This document shows positions 25,788 to 34,490 of a stretch of DNA of 64,000 nt, one piece after another. The notes under the pieces were generated by a model. It made no database searches. It saw only the letters and a list, made by a program, of their open reading frames with translations, and was not told the origin of the DNA. A program made the translations under genes and the position numbers. The DNA is from Halochromatium roseum (GTDB taxonomy: Bacteria > Pseudomonadota > Gammaproteobacteria > Chromatiales > Chromatiaceae), in contig NZ_NHSH01000066.1 in assembly GCF_016653315.1 (NCBI RefSeq), positions 50,176-114,175 of the forward strand, given 5' to 3'. Each line of letters begins with the position of its first letter. The stretch's first letter is position 1.

Positions 25788-28157
25788 TCAACCACCGGTG
25801 CGGCGGACCTCGATCACATCGCTGAGCTGGCGCAGCTTGGCGCACACCTGCTCGAGCTGATCGATGTCGCTGACCTCGACCCGAAAGCGCATGCTGGCGC
25901 GGTCATTAGTGGCATCGGTTTGGGTCTCGGTGGCGATGACGTTGGCGTCCTCGTCGGCGAGCACTGAGGAGACATCGCGCAGGAGTCCCTTGCGGTCAGC
26001 CGCCGTAATGACGATGTCAACGGGGTAGGTGGCATGGTTGGGCTGTTCGGCCCATTCTACGTCGATCAGTCGCTCCTGCTCCTCGTCGGTCAGATTGGTG
26101 ATGTTGCTGCAATTGGCGCGGTGCACAGCGACCCCGCGGCCACGGGTGATGAAGCCGATGATCGGGTCATCGGGGACTGGATGGCAGCAGCTCGCGATCT
26201 GGGTCATCAGGTCCGGCACGCCGGCGACCACGACCTCTGGCTGTCCCTGGTGCTGGCGCTTGCGTCGGCTCTGAGCAAGCTGCGCGCCCTGCTCGGACTC
26301 CGTCAGCGCGTCGCGGCGCTCGTGACGCGGCTCACCGACCTGACGAGCGGCGGTGCCGACTGACAGATCGCCACGGCCGATCGCGGCCAGCACGTCATCG
26401 CCGCGCTGCAGGTTGAAGCGCTCCGCCAGCTGATCTAGCGGTGGCTTGGCATCGATGCCGAGGCGCGTGAGTTCCTTGTCGAGCAGATTGCGGCCCTCGG
26501 TCAGATGGCGCTCAAAGTCCTGCTGCTTGAACCATTGCCGCACCCGGTTGCGCGCCCGCGAGGTGGTCAGATAACCGTGATGAATGCTCAGCCAGTCGCG
26601 GCTCGGCGAGGCGTTCTTCTGCGTGATGATTTCGACTGTCTCGCCATTGGCGAGCTTATGCGTCAGCGGCACGATGCGCCCATCGACCCGCGCGCCCCGG
26701 CAGTGATGACCGACCTCGGAATGGATCGCGTAGGCAAAGTCGAGCGGCGTCGCCCCCGGCGGTAGCTCCACCACCTTGGCTTGCGGGGTCAGCACATAGA
26801 TGCTCGCGGCGACCTCCTGGTGCGTCGCTGCCGCGCGCGCTCGGGTTGGTGCTGGATCACCGCTAGCACCAATATCGGCCTGTGCGCCTTCTCCAGTACC
26901 TGAGCCGGCACTCGCATCCGCGCTCGTTTCACCACCAGCGCTTGCGTCGCCGTTCGGCTCGGCCTCCAGGGTGCGCTCCAACCAGTTGCGCATCAGCACG
27001 ATGCGGCGCTGAAAGGCTGCATCATGCCCAGCGGCCTCTTTGTAGGCCCAATGTGCGGCGATACCGTATTCGGCATGCTGGTGCATCTCTGGGGTGCGAA
27101 TCTGCACCTCGAGCACCTTGCCATCGGGTCCGGTGACCGCGGTATGCAGCGAGCGATAGAGGTTGCCCTTGGGCTTAGAGATATAGTCGTCGAACTCCTC
27201 CGGGATATACGGCCAGAGGCTATGGACCACGCTCAGCGCCGTATAGCAGTCATCCTCGCTGTCGACCATGATGCGCACCGCGCGCAGGTCGAAGATGCCG
27301 TCGATATCGACGCGCTTGCGCTGCATCTTGCGCCAGATGCTGTAGATGTGTTTCGGCCGGCCGGTGATGCTTGCCTGCAATCCGATGCGGCTGAACTCGC
27401 GCTGTAGGCTGTCGACGACCTCGGCGATAAACTGCTGACGCTCCTCACGACGCTCGTGCAGCAGACGCGCGATGCGTTGATACTCGCCGGGCTGCGAATA
27501 GCGCAAGGACAGGTCTTCGAGCTCCCACTTGAGCTGCCAAACCCCAAGCCGGTTGGCGAGCGGGGCATAGAGTCGCGTGGTGTCTTTGGCCAGCTCGCGC
27601 AGCCGTTCGGCTGACAGATGCTTGGCCGCGCGCATGAGATAGAGGCGCTCGGCGAGCACGATCAGGATGGCACGCACGTCTTCGGCGATCGCCAGCAACA
27701 TGCGTCTGAGGTTCTCTTCGCGGCGCGCGTGCTCACGGGGCTTGTCGCGCGGTTTATCACGCGGCCCACTGCTCGCCTTCGGCTCCAGCTCGGCGAGCTG
27801 GGCGATGCGCCCCAGATCCTGAACCATGCGGGAAACGCCGGGACCGCAGTGTGCATTGAGCGTTGCCGCATCGATCTCGGCGCGGCCGATACAGCCGCCA
27901 AGCAGGGCGGCGCAAAGGGTCTCGGTATCCAGCCGCAGCCCCATCAGGATGTCGGCGGTGCCAAGCCGATGGCGCGCGGCGCTCTCGCCGGTCTCGAGCA
28001 GCTCGTCTCCCACGCAGCGTTGCATCAGCCTGATGGCATCGGCGATGCGGGCGCGGCCCTGCTCACCGTAGTGCGTTGGGATCTGCTCGAGCCAGAGCGC
28101 GGCGGCGGTGTCGTCGTCGATCTCGGCCGTGGGGAGGGCTGTTCGCGGTGTGACCAT
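25788..28157 (-). CDS. relA: Monofunctional (p)ppGpp synthetase RelA
   Basis: The protein has 789 residues from the ATG at 28157; an ATG at 28202 overlaps the preceding gene and adds 15. The N-terminal hydrolase-like domain lacks the HD motif (LNAHCGPGVSRMVQDLGRIA instead). The synthetase domain (GRPKHIYSIWRKMQRKRVDI, then PEEFDDYISKPKGNLYRSLH) carries EFDD, the signature of synthetase-only RelA as opposed to RXKD in SpoT. TGS (LTPQAKVVELPPGATPLDFA) and C-terminal ACT domains follow. It makes the alarmone on stalled ribosomes. A poorly conserved acidic/Gly-rich linker (about residues 430-460) precedes the TGS domain. Confidence 0.96.
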   Translation of the reverse strand: MVTPRTALPTAEIDDDTAAALWLEQIPTHYGEQGRARIADAIRLMQRCVGDELLETGESAARHRLGTADILMGLRLDTETLCAALLGGCIGRAEIDAATLNAHCGPGVSRMVQDLGRIAQLAELEPKASSGPRDKPRDKPREHARREENLRRMLLAIAEDVRAILIVLAERLYLMRAAKHLSAERLRELAKDTTRLYAPLANRLGVWQLKWELEDLSLRYSQPGEYQRIARLLHERREERQQFIAEVVDSLQREFSRIGLQASITGRPKHIYSIWRKMQRKRVDIDGIFDLRAVRIMVDSEDDCYTALSVVHSLWPYIPEEFDDYISKPKGNLYRSLHTAVTGPDGKVLEVQIRTPEMHQHAEYGIAAHWAYKEAAGHDAAFQRRIVLMRNWLERTLEAEPNGDASAGGETSADASAGSGTGEGAQADIGASGDPAPTRARAAATHQEVAASIYVLTPQAKVVELPPGATPLDFAYAIHSEVGHHCRGARVDGRIVPLTHKLANGETVEIITQKNASPSRDWLSIHHGYLTTSRARNRVRQWFKQQDFERHLTEGRNLLDKELTRLGIDAKPPLDQLAERFNLQRGDDVLAAIGRGDLSVGTAARQVGEPRHERRDALTESEQGAQLAQSRRKRQHQGQPEVVVAGVPDLMTQIASCCHPVPDDPIIGFITRGRGVAVHRANCSNITNLTDEEQERLIDVEWAEQPNHATYPVDIVITAADRKGLLRDVSSVLADEDANVIATETQTDATNDRASMRFRVEVSDIDQLEQVCAKLRQLSDVIEVRRTGG

Positions 28158-28173
28158 GGAGCCGATCGGCGCC

Positions 28174-29541
28174 TTACTCGAGTAGATGGCTGACCAGGCC
28201 ATCGGCGAGCTTGGGCTCGAACCAGGTGGACTTGGGCGGCATCAGCGCGTCGGCATCGGCCACCGCCAGCAGGTCCTCCATCCGCGTTGCGGGCAGCGAG
28301 AAGGCCACCGCCATCTCGCCACTGTCGACGCGCGCGCTGAGCCCCTCGAGTCCGCGGATGCCGCCGACGAAGTCGATCCGCTCATCGCGGCGTGGATCGG
28401 TGATACCGAGCACCGGCTCGATCAGCTGATCGTGCAGCAGACTCACATCGAGTCGACCGATCGGATCGGTGGCTGGGATACGTTCAGGCGACAGGGTGAG
28501 CCGATACCAAAGTCCCGCTAGATAGAGACCGACCTCTCCACGCTCGGTCGGCGCCACCGGCTGCGCGCTTGGCTCGATGCGATAGGATGCCGCGATACGG
28601 TCGAGGAATCGATCAGGCTTGAGGCCGTTCAAATCCCGCACCACGCGGTTGTAGGGCAGGATGCGGAGCTGATCATGAGCGAAGAGCACGGCCAGAAAGT
28701 GATCGCTCGGCTGCGGCTTCGCCTCGCCGTCTGTCGTTGCGGCTGCCGTTGTCTTGTCGGTGGTGGTCGCGTCTGTCGTTGCCGTTGCTGTTGCCTGTGT
28801 CGTTGCGGTTGTATGTGTGGTTGGGTTCGCGTTTGCGTTTGGCGTTGCCTTGGCGGTCGCACTCTGCTGTCGTGCTTCGGCGACGCGCGCGGCGGCTGCG
28901 GCGCGGTGATGACCATCGGCGATGTAGAGTCGATCGACTGCGGCGAACGCCTGATCGAAGGCGGCGATCTCATCGTCGGCATCGATTGACCAGAGCTGAT
29001 GACGCACGCCGTCGGCGGCGCGGATGTCGATGGCCGACGGACCTTGGCAGATGGCTTGCAGCCGCTTGTCGATGGCCGAGGCCGCACGATAGGCGAGGAA
29101 CACCGGACCGGTTTGGGCGTTGAGCGCGCTGATCTGGCGCACGCGGTCCTGCTCCTTTGCCGGGCGGGTCAGTTCATGCCGGCGGATCTGGCCGTTGAGA
29201 TAGGCTGCCACCGAGGCGGCGGCGACCAACCCGGTCTGCTGGTGCTCGCCAAGGCTCAGGCGATAGGCGTAGTAGCGCGGTGTTGGATCTTGTTGCAGGG
29301 TGCCGTCTGCGCGCAGCCGCTCTAGGTTCTCGCGCGCCTTGGCGTAAACCGCTTCGGAATAGGGGTCGGTGCCCTCCGGTAGATCGACCTCGGCGCGCGA
29401 GATGTGCAGGAAGCTCAACGGCCGCCCCTGCACCATCGCGCGTGCCTCAGCGGTGCTCATCACATCGTAGGGCGGCGCGGCCACCTCGGCGGCGAGCTCG
29501 GCACGCGGCCGGAGACCGGCAAAGGGTGCAATCAGGCTCAT
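28174..29541 (-). CDS. DUF1015 family protein with Thr-rich insertion
   Basis: The protein has 455 residues from the ATG at 29541 (MSLIAPFAGLRPRAELAAEV, with the usual PPYDVMSTAEAR just after). Typical blocks are LSFLHISRAEVDLPEG, LYIADGHHRAAAAARVAEAR and FLAVLFAHDQLRILPYNRVV. Between the last two sits a low-complexity stretch of about 55 residues, mainly Thr and Ala (about 225-280). Function unknown; relatives are sometimes annotated as kinase-like, which I cannot support. It ends 17 bases before relA. An 83-bp repeat lies 34 bases upstream of its start. Confidence 0.85.
   Translation of the reverse strand: MSLIAPFAGLRPRAELAAEVAAPPYDVMSTAEARAMVQGRPLSFLHISRAEVDLPEGTDPYSEAVYAKARENLERLRADGTLQQDPTPRYYAYRLSLGEHQQTGLVAAASVAAYLNGQIRRHELTRPAKEQDRVRQISALNAQTGPVFLAYRAASAIDKRLQAICQGPSAIDIRAADGVRHQLWSIDADDEIAAFDQAFAAVDRLYIADGHHRAAAAARVAEARQQSATAKATPNANANPTTHTTATTQATATATTDATTTDKTTAAATTDGEAKPQPSDHFLAVLFAHDQLRILPYNRVVRDLNGLKPDRFLDRIAASYRIEPSAQPVAPTERGEVGLYLAGLWYRLTLSPERIPATDPIGRLDVSLLHDQLIEPVLGITDPRRDERIDFVGGIRGLEGLSARVDSGEMAVAFSLPATRMEDLLAVADADALMPPKSTWFEPKLADGLVSHLLE
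28727..28866. repeat. Low-complexity GTT/GCT-rich tract encoding a Thr/Ala-rich insertion
   Basis: On the + strand this tract is an imperfect succession of GTT, TGT, CGT and GCC triplets (cgttgccgttgctgttgcc and similar). It stays in frame within the DUF1015 gene, giving a Thr/Ala/Asn-rich loop. It has probably grown by slippage. Confidence 0.75.
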
Positions 29542-29575
29542 TGGCAATCCAGTCTGGCTTATTGGGACGATCGCT

Positions 29576-29658
29576 TTAGTGGCTGTCCATTTTCTACTTC
29601 CCGATAATCGCTCAACGATGGCCCACAAATCGGGAAGAAGTTGATGGATAGTTTCTTA
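29576..29658 (+). repeat. 83-bp dispersed repeat, copy 1
   Basis: This 83-bp segment recurs in inverted orientation at 51291-51373 with about 69 of 83 bases identical and no length difference. Its ends are imperfect inverted repeats (TTAGTGGCTGTCCAT... and ...ATGGATAGTTTCTTA). Inside is a perfect 9-bp stem, CTTCCCGAT pairing with ATCGGGAAG. It lies 34 bases upstream of the DUF1015 start codon. Confidence 0.85.
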
Positions 29659-29672
29659 GGGCGGAGGCGGCC

Positions 29673-30695
29673 TCAGCGCGGTGGCGGCGCGTAGAGGAGG
29701 CCACCCTGGGTCCAGAGCGCGTTCAGGCCGCGTTTGATGTTGAGCCCAGAGGCCTTGCCCAGGTTGCGCTCGAACAGCTCGGCATAGTTGCCAACCGCAA
29801 GGATCACCCGATAGCTCCATTCTGGCTCGATGCCGAGCACCTTGGCGCTCTCGCCGTCGAGATCGAGCAGGGTGCGCACCGCATCCGTTTGCGCACGCGC
29901 CTTGGCGGTGACGACATTATCCGAGCTGATGCCCATCTCCTCGGCGTTGATCAGCGTGTAGAGCGTCCAACGCACCAGATCCAGCATCCGCGTCTCGCCC
30001 TTGACGACCGCGGGCGAGAGCGGATCACGCGAGATCACCTCCGGCAGGATGCGCTGGCTCTCGGGCTGCTCGAGCCGAGCGCGTAGCGCGTAGAGCTGCG
30101 AGCGGTCGCTGGTCAGGGTCGTGCACTCGCCGTCAAGGTAGGCCTTGGTGGCGGCCTTGAGATCCGGGTACTGCGTCAGCTCCATCGGCATCTGATGGCG
30201 TTGAAAGTAGCGCTTGGCGCTATCGATACTGGTGGTGTCGGCGATGGCGCAGATCCGGGCGCCGCCGAGCTCGAGTGCACTCAGGGTGTTGGTCGAGCGC
30301 GGCACCATGAAGCCTTGGCCGTCGTAGTAGAGGATGGCGGCGAAGCTGACGCCTTGGGTCAGGTCGCGCGCCTGATTCCAAGTGGTATTACGCGCGAGTA
30401 GGTCGATCTTGCCGTCACGCAGCGCATCGAAACGCTCGGCTGTGGTCAGTGGGATCAGTTCGACCTTGTCGGCTGAGCCAAGGGCAGCGGCGGCAACGGC
30501 GCGGCAGAGGTCGACATCGATGCCGCTCCAGTCGCCGTCGTCATCCCGATAGGAGAGGCCGGGGATCTCGCCATTGACGCCACAGCGCAGCAGCCCGCGC
30601 TCGCGGACGTCATCCAGTTGGTCAGCGGCCGCTGCGAGCGGGGCGAGGAGCAGAACGAGCAAAAGCCCGAGGAGCCTGTAGGTCGTGAGTTGCAT
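29673..30695 (-). CDS. Amino-acid-type ABC transporter solute-binding protein (family 3, AapJ-like)
   Basis: This 340-residue secreted protein has a clear signal peptide (LGLLLVLLLAPLAAAA). The opening DDVRERGLLRCGVNGEIPGL and DWSGIDVDLCRAVAAAAL is typical of the AapJ/GltI-like binding proteins. Later blocks are NTTWNQARDLTQGVSFAAIL, YYDGQGFMVP and ILAVGNYAELFERNLG. It would capture polar L-amino acids. No permease or ATPase gene is adjacent, so its transporter is elsewhere or it works alone. Confidence 0.92.
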   Translation of the reverse strand: MQLTTYRLLGLLLVLLLAPLAAAADQLDDVRERGLLRCGVNGEIPGLSYRDDDGDWSGIDVDLCRAVAAAALGSADKVELIPLTTAERFDALRDGKIDLLARNTTWNQARDLTQGVSFAAILYYDGQGFMVPRSTNTLSALELGGARICAIADTTSIDSAKRYFQRHQMPMELTQYPDLKAATKAYLDGECTTLTSDRSQLYALRARLEQPESQRILPEVISRDPLSPAVVKGETRMLDLVRWTLYTLINAEEMGISSDNVVTAKARAQTDAVRTLLDLDGESAKVLGIEPEWSYRVILAVGNYAELFERNLGKASGLNIKRGLNALWTQGGLLYAPPPR

Positions 30696-30808
30696 TGATC
30701 GAATCCTGTTCCTAAAAACCTAAACAAAGGGCTGACGGAGGTTTCTCGGCACTGCGCTCTCCGTTGATCGCGCCCGGGCGGGCGAGCAACGGGGGTCTTA
30801 GTCAGTGC

Positions 30809-31147
30809 TCACCAGGACAGCAAGGCCCATTGCGGCACTTGCATGTGGAAGCCCGGTCGTCCGCGGTTCCATTCCATATTGCCGGAGCCGTCGGTATCCA
30901 CCAGATAGTAGGGGGCGCCGGCCGTGGGGGTGATCCGCACCATGTAGACGTTATTATTGACGCTGAACTCCTCGACGGTGCGGTTCTGATAATCACGAAC
31001 GCGCACCTGAGGCGCGATATCGGCCTCGGTGACACGCAGATCGAGCTCACTCAGCGATGGCTGCGCCCAGGCGGTCGTTGTCAAGACCGCGACGCAGCCG
31101 CCAAGCAGACCGATGGCATGGGGGCGGCAGAACCTGAGTCGGCGCAT
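30809..31147 (-). CDS. DUF2782 family secreted protein
   Basis: This 112-residue protein has an N-terminal signal peptide (LLGGCVAVLTTTAWA). The mature part VRDYQNRTVEEFSVNNNVYM followed by VRITPTAGAPYYLVDTDGSG is the conserved DUF2782 core found in gammaproteobacteria. Function unknown; it likely acts in the periplasm or envelope. Confidence 0.85.
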   Translation of the reverse strand: MRRLRFCRPHAIGLLGGCVAVLTTTAWAQPSLSELDLRVTEADIAPQVRVRDYQNRTVEEFSVNNNVYMVRITPTAGAPYYLVDTDGSGNMEWNRGRPGFHMQVPQWALLSW

Positions 31148-31721
31148 GGGGTTTCCCGGCAGTCAAAATAAGCTGAGATGATAGCAGGAACGCTAAGCGG
31201 CCCGCCGCTCGCTCATTCTCCGGCAAATCCGTTCTCGCCTGCAGGCCAGTGGCGTGATGAGCCTGAGGCATGGAGTTGCGGGTCATGGCGAGATCATCGA
31301 AGATGCGGTGGAGGTTGTGCGCGAGTGCTGCGATTGTCGTCGAGACCGAGTCGTTGCTCTTGAGTCTTGATCAGCCCGACGATTAATCGGTGCCGCCGCA
31401 TGATGTTTCTGGTCCGTGTCCGGTGCGCAAGGTGCAGCGGTCCTCATCCCAGTGCGACATGAAGGAAGTCGAGGTCGTCGCTCAGTGCGGTAGGGTTCCA
31501 TCCAGGTAGCGCGCGTTTCGGTGCGCCCGAGCTGCAAGGTGTGTGAAGCGCTGGATGCTGGCGCGCCCCGGTTGGCGAAGTGTAGAAAACCTAAACTCTT
31601 TGGTCTTGGAGCCGGACACCGTTGCAAGCAACACATCATGATATTCCCTTACCCTGAAGGACAACGATTAAGGGTGTGCGCTGCGGTACGCGAGTGCACG
31701 GTCATTACAAATCGGGCGCGC
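31148..31721. other. Intergenic region, no convincing gene
   Basis: About 570 bases with only short, overlapping open frames of arginine/proline- or serine-rich composition typical of shadows. I see no tRNA, no strong terminator and no recognisable protein. The base composition falls from GC-rich to more balanced in this stretch, marking the left edge of the AT-richer segment. It may hold decayed remnants. Confidence 0.5.
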
Positions 31722-32897
31722 TCAAAACCGCACGGCGAATTGAAGGCCGAATATGGACCAGTATCTAGAAATATCGCTAGGGTTTGGATTGTCCTCCAAA
31801 GGTAGCCAAGCGATACCGTTCACGTAATGATACTCGAGACGAGCCAAACCCCATTGTTTGAAACGCCAAGTCACGCCGGCTGTCAGATCCTTGGCGTATC
31901 TGAAATAGCTCGGCAATCCAGTGGTAGCCTGGTATTGCTTGCCGTCTCTGTCATCTCGGTCACTGAACAAGACGTCGTAACGAAGGAATCCCTCCCAGCG
32001 AGGCGTGAAACGGTATAGCCCTTCCACATACATGCTTTCGCCAACAGTTTGCGACCTCGCTCGGCCGAATCCCTTGGTATTGAATGCGCGGGGACCGAAT
32101 TCGCTGGTTAGGCTGAAGTGCTCGGCATTATATTGTATGGAGAAGATAAGGGGCTTGAACAGAATTTCACCCGACGGAAGCGGATCGCTAAGACCGTCTG
32201 GATCATAGCTCACACCGACGTGGCCACCCGACATCCCCAGCCTCCAGCGCCCCCCGTCACGCTCGTACAGCAAACGCCCGAGAAACGAAAGATTGCTGTC
32301 GAGCCTTCCAGGAAAATCCCGGCCCAATAAAGCTTGCTCGACACCCACGGCCCCTGTCCTGGGATAGCCAATATTCGCCTGAAAATAGAAATCGCCGATG
32401 TCTGATCGAATGTCACTGTAGAACTGGATCGCATCGGAGGCCAAGGAAAAATCGCGCGTGCGATCGAAGTAAATCGATTGCGGCAGCAGGATGCTGGAGC
32501 GGGTGAAGGCAACGTCGCGGGTCTCGTTGAAGAAACCCAAGGGATTCAGCACGCGCCCTCCGCGCACGCCAACTTTCAGTGTAGGCGTGGAGATAGGGGA
32601 ATAATCGATCAAGCCATAGTCCAATCGCACTTTGCCGTCGTCATTCTCGCCCGCTTTACGAGACGTGAGCTGGGCGGAAATGAGAAAATCTTGTTGCGGG
32701 CGCCACGAGCCATTGACCCCCAGCTCCCAGAAATCGAGCGATAATTCATCCTTGCTCTGGCCGAATAGATTGTTGCCAGTCGTAACCAACGGATTGAGCG
32801 CGGCGAAGCCATGCACCTGAACGCTTTTTGGGATCTCGGTGGCAAGACTGACGCTTGTCATCAGCCCTAGACCCAGTAACAGTATTCCATGTTTCAT
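31722..32897 (-). CDS. Putative outer-membrane beta-barrel protein
   Basis: This 391-residue protein has a signal peptide (LLLGLGLMTSVSLA). The mature chain alternates polar and hydrophobic residues in short strands (FLRYDVLFSDRDDRDG, LARLEYHYVNGIAWLP) and ends FGLQFAVRF, with the C-terminal Phe typical of outer-membrane barrels. Family not recognised more closely; such proteins next to small phosphate-binding-like genes may be porins for anions. It overlaps the gene before it by 4 bases (32894-32897). Confidence 0.75.
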   Translation of the reverse strand: MKHGILLLGLGLMTSVSLATEIPKSVQVHGFAALNPLVTTGNNLFGQSKDELSLDFWELGVNGSWRPQQDFLISAQLTSRKAGENDDGKVRLDYGLIDYSPISTPTLKVGVRGGRVLNPLGFFNETRDVAFTRSSILLPQSIYFDRTRDFSLASDAIQFYSDIRSDIGDFYFQANIGYPRTGAVGVEQALLGRDFPGRLDSNLSFLGRLLYERDGGRWRLGMSGGHVGVSYDPDGLSDPLPSGEILFKPLIFSIQYNAEHFSLTSEFGPRAFNTKGFGRARSQTVGESMYVEGLYRFTPRWEGFLRYDVLFSDRDDRDGKQYQATTGLPSYFRYAKDLTAGVTWRFKQWGLARLEYHYVNGIAWLPLEDNPNPSDISRYWSIFGLQFAVRF

Positions 32898-33361
32898 TGT
32901 GCCTTGATCTCAATGATACTGACGTCGTCCCGCAAGTAATCATCCGGAAGATAGCCGATTGCGCCCGGCGTCATCGTGACACGCTTTCGCATCTCCTCGA
33001 CTGTAGCGACCTGGTTTGGAGCCTGGCCGGTTCCTGAAAAAACAAGGCGGTCCCAGGCTTGTTGGAGCTGATAGGCAAAGACCTGTAGTTTTTCCTTGGC
33101 GAACCGCTGGTGGATATCGGAATCCCCCTCCAGGACGAAGACCCGTACCGGCGTACCATCCGGCCATTTCAGGAGGCGCATACCGAAAATCAAACGGGCG
33201 GTCGTGAGGTCAAGCTCCCTAACTCCAACATCCTGATTGGCGGTGATCTCAAGCGCGGCCGCATGAGTAACAACGCTTGTGAGAAAGAGAACGACTTGAC
33301 CTATCCGACGCGCGCCAAGAGCGAGTCTAAGAAAAGGAAAATGGCCTCTTTCGATGCGCAT
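32894..33361 (-). CDS. Small PstS-like periplasmic protein
   Basis: The product is 155 residues with the start at 33361; an upstream start at 33415 adds 18 basic residues before the signal peptide. After the signal peptide the sequence TTARLIFGMRLLKWPDGTPV and VEEMRKRVTMTPGAIGYLPD is that of short phosphate ABC substrate-binding-like proteins, often found before outer-membrane proteins. The start lies 5 bases before the end of the broken acyltransferase gene, and its stop overlaps the barrel gene, suggesting one operon. Confidence 0.75.
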   Translation of the reverse strand: MRIERGHFPFLRLALGARRIGQVVLFLTSVVTHAAALEITANQDVGVRELDLTTARLIFGMRLLKWPDGTPVRVFVLEGDSDIHQRFAKEKLQVFAYQLQQAWDRLVFSGTGQAPNQVATVEEMRKRVTMTPGAIGYLPDDYLRDDVSIIEIKAQ

Positions 33362-33530
33362 GCATTCAAGCCGCCGTTGGCGTCGGTAGCGGTGGCGGAA
33401 AAAGGTGTCCGCCATCGGTCAGGAGCTCCCACACAGGTTTGTTATTGTGATAAATCCGGGACATGAGGTCGTACACCGAGCCGAAATAGGATCGTCTGAT
33501 GCCATGGTACTCAATCTCAGGCCCGATCGG

Positions 33531-33678
33531 CATCAGATGGCCTTGATCATCGCTTCGCCCATAACCCCGTGGCTTACTCAATTTTTTCGGCTTTATGCTC
33601 AAAAAATCAGTGCCTTGCGCCGCTTCCAGTAGAACTGAGGCAGCAGGTGGACGAACCGATGATCAAGGCCCATCAGAT
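33531..33678. repeat. 8-bp target-site duplication flanking the 132-bp element
   Basis: CATCAGAT occurs at 33531-33538 and again at 33671-33678, immediately outside the terminal inverted repeats of the element. In the coding strand it is ATCTGATG, part of the acyltransferase codons for Asp-Leu-Met. The duplication shows that the element arrived by transposition. Confidence 0.88.
33539..33670. mobile_element. 132-bp MITE-like non-autonomous element
   Basis: The left end GGCCTTGATCATCGCTTCG (33539-33557) and right end CGAACCGATGATCAAGGCC (33652-33670) are inverted repeats of 19 bp with one mismatch; the outer 14 bp match exactly. The element is flanked by an 8-bp direct repeat and has no room for a transposase. 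It supplies a stop codon at 33599-33601 to the gene it interrupts. I cannot assign the parent insertion sequence. Confidence 0.85.
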
Positions 33679-34490
33679 CGAGTCCAAAACGCCCCAATAA
33701 ACGATTGAGTCTAGGCTCCATGCCAGCCAGCCAATGCGTGACCTCATGCTCGACGGATAGTCGCATTGTGGCTACCATCAGAGCCAAAACAGGATGTGGA
33801 AAATGGAGTCGGCACTGGTCTCCAGGTGGTCGAATCCCTTGCTCGCTGCCGAATTCAGTCGCCGCTTCACCCTTGCGCCGACGGAACGCGCTGCTCAGGA
33901 TCAAGCGCGAGATCTCGGCTGTCGTTTCCCGGGGCATGTTGACGAGCACCGAGGCATCGAGTGAATCCTCGGCAAAGGCCTCAATCGGAAAGCGAGGAGG
34001 TTCTTCGCCCGGCTTCGCCAGCACCAGTCGCACGACTCCCGCCAACTGCTCGCTCGGTCGATGCTGAATCAGACAGTGGACGGCGTGACCGTCATACTCG
34101 TCGCGTTCCATCTGGTCGCTGAACCGCCACGACTCAAAGCCAGGGAGCTTGATCTCCTGACTGTAGACCTGGAAGCGCAGCCGGTAGGCCTCCTCCAACA
34201 GGTCAGGCGAGTTCGCCGGGATGACGTTGAAGTATTCCGAAAAGGCGTTGAGTAGGTCGTTCACAGTTGTTCTCTTAACTGGCAAGGCTGGAGGTAAACA
34301 AAGCCTAGTCGTCTATCGTGAGCATCAACACTTCGTCGTGCCTCAGCATGGACCATGGCTGCAGTAATCACAACCATCGTCAATCTAAAGCTGGCTCGGA
34401 GACATCACTTATCGGCATCGCAAGTCATCGTTCTGAACTCATGGAATATTCGGTTGCCCTGTGGCTCATCCTGATAGCGGTTCATGGCGT

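Larger units (their letters stand above)
33366..34285 (-). pseudogene. PEP-CTERM/exosortase-type N-acyltransferase-like gene, disrupted by a 132-bp element
   Basis: The 5' part (34285 to about 33679) encodes the autoinducer-synthase-like fold: EAYRLRFQVYSQEIKLPGFE, then ETTAEISRLILSSAFRRRKG, then THWLAGMEPRLNRLLGRFGL. The 3' part (from about 33530 down) encodes the family's ending, PIGPEIEYHGIRRSYFGSVY and VWELLTDGG. Between them is a 132-bp inverted-repeat element that introduces a stop. Removing it with one copy of its 8-bp target duplication (140 bases) joins the parts in frame as LGRFGLDLMPIGPEIEYHG, 259 residues. The start at 34285 is a TTG, with a GTG at 34264 as alternative. Such proteins accompany exosortase systems; no exosortase gene is nearby. 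Confidence 0.85.

Noticed and set aside
25788..28157. RelA as a bifunctional SpoT
   Set aside because: The HD hydrolase motif is absent and the synthetase carries EFDD rather than RXKD.
31283..31639. 118-codon - strand frame in the gap after DUF2782
   Set aside because: Arg/Ser/Thr-rich, no similarity recognised, overlaps other short frames; treated as non-coding.
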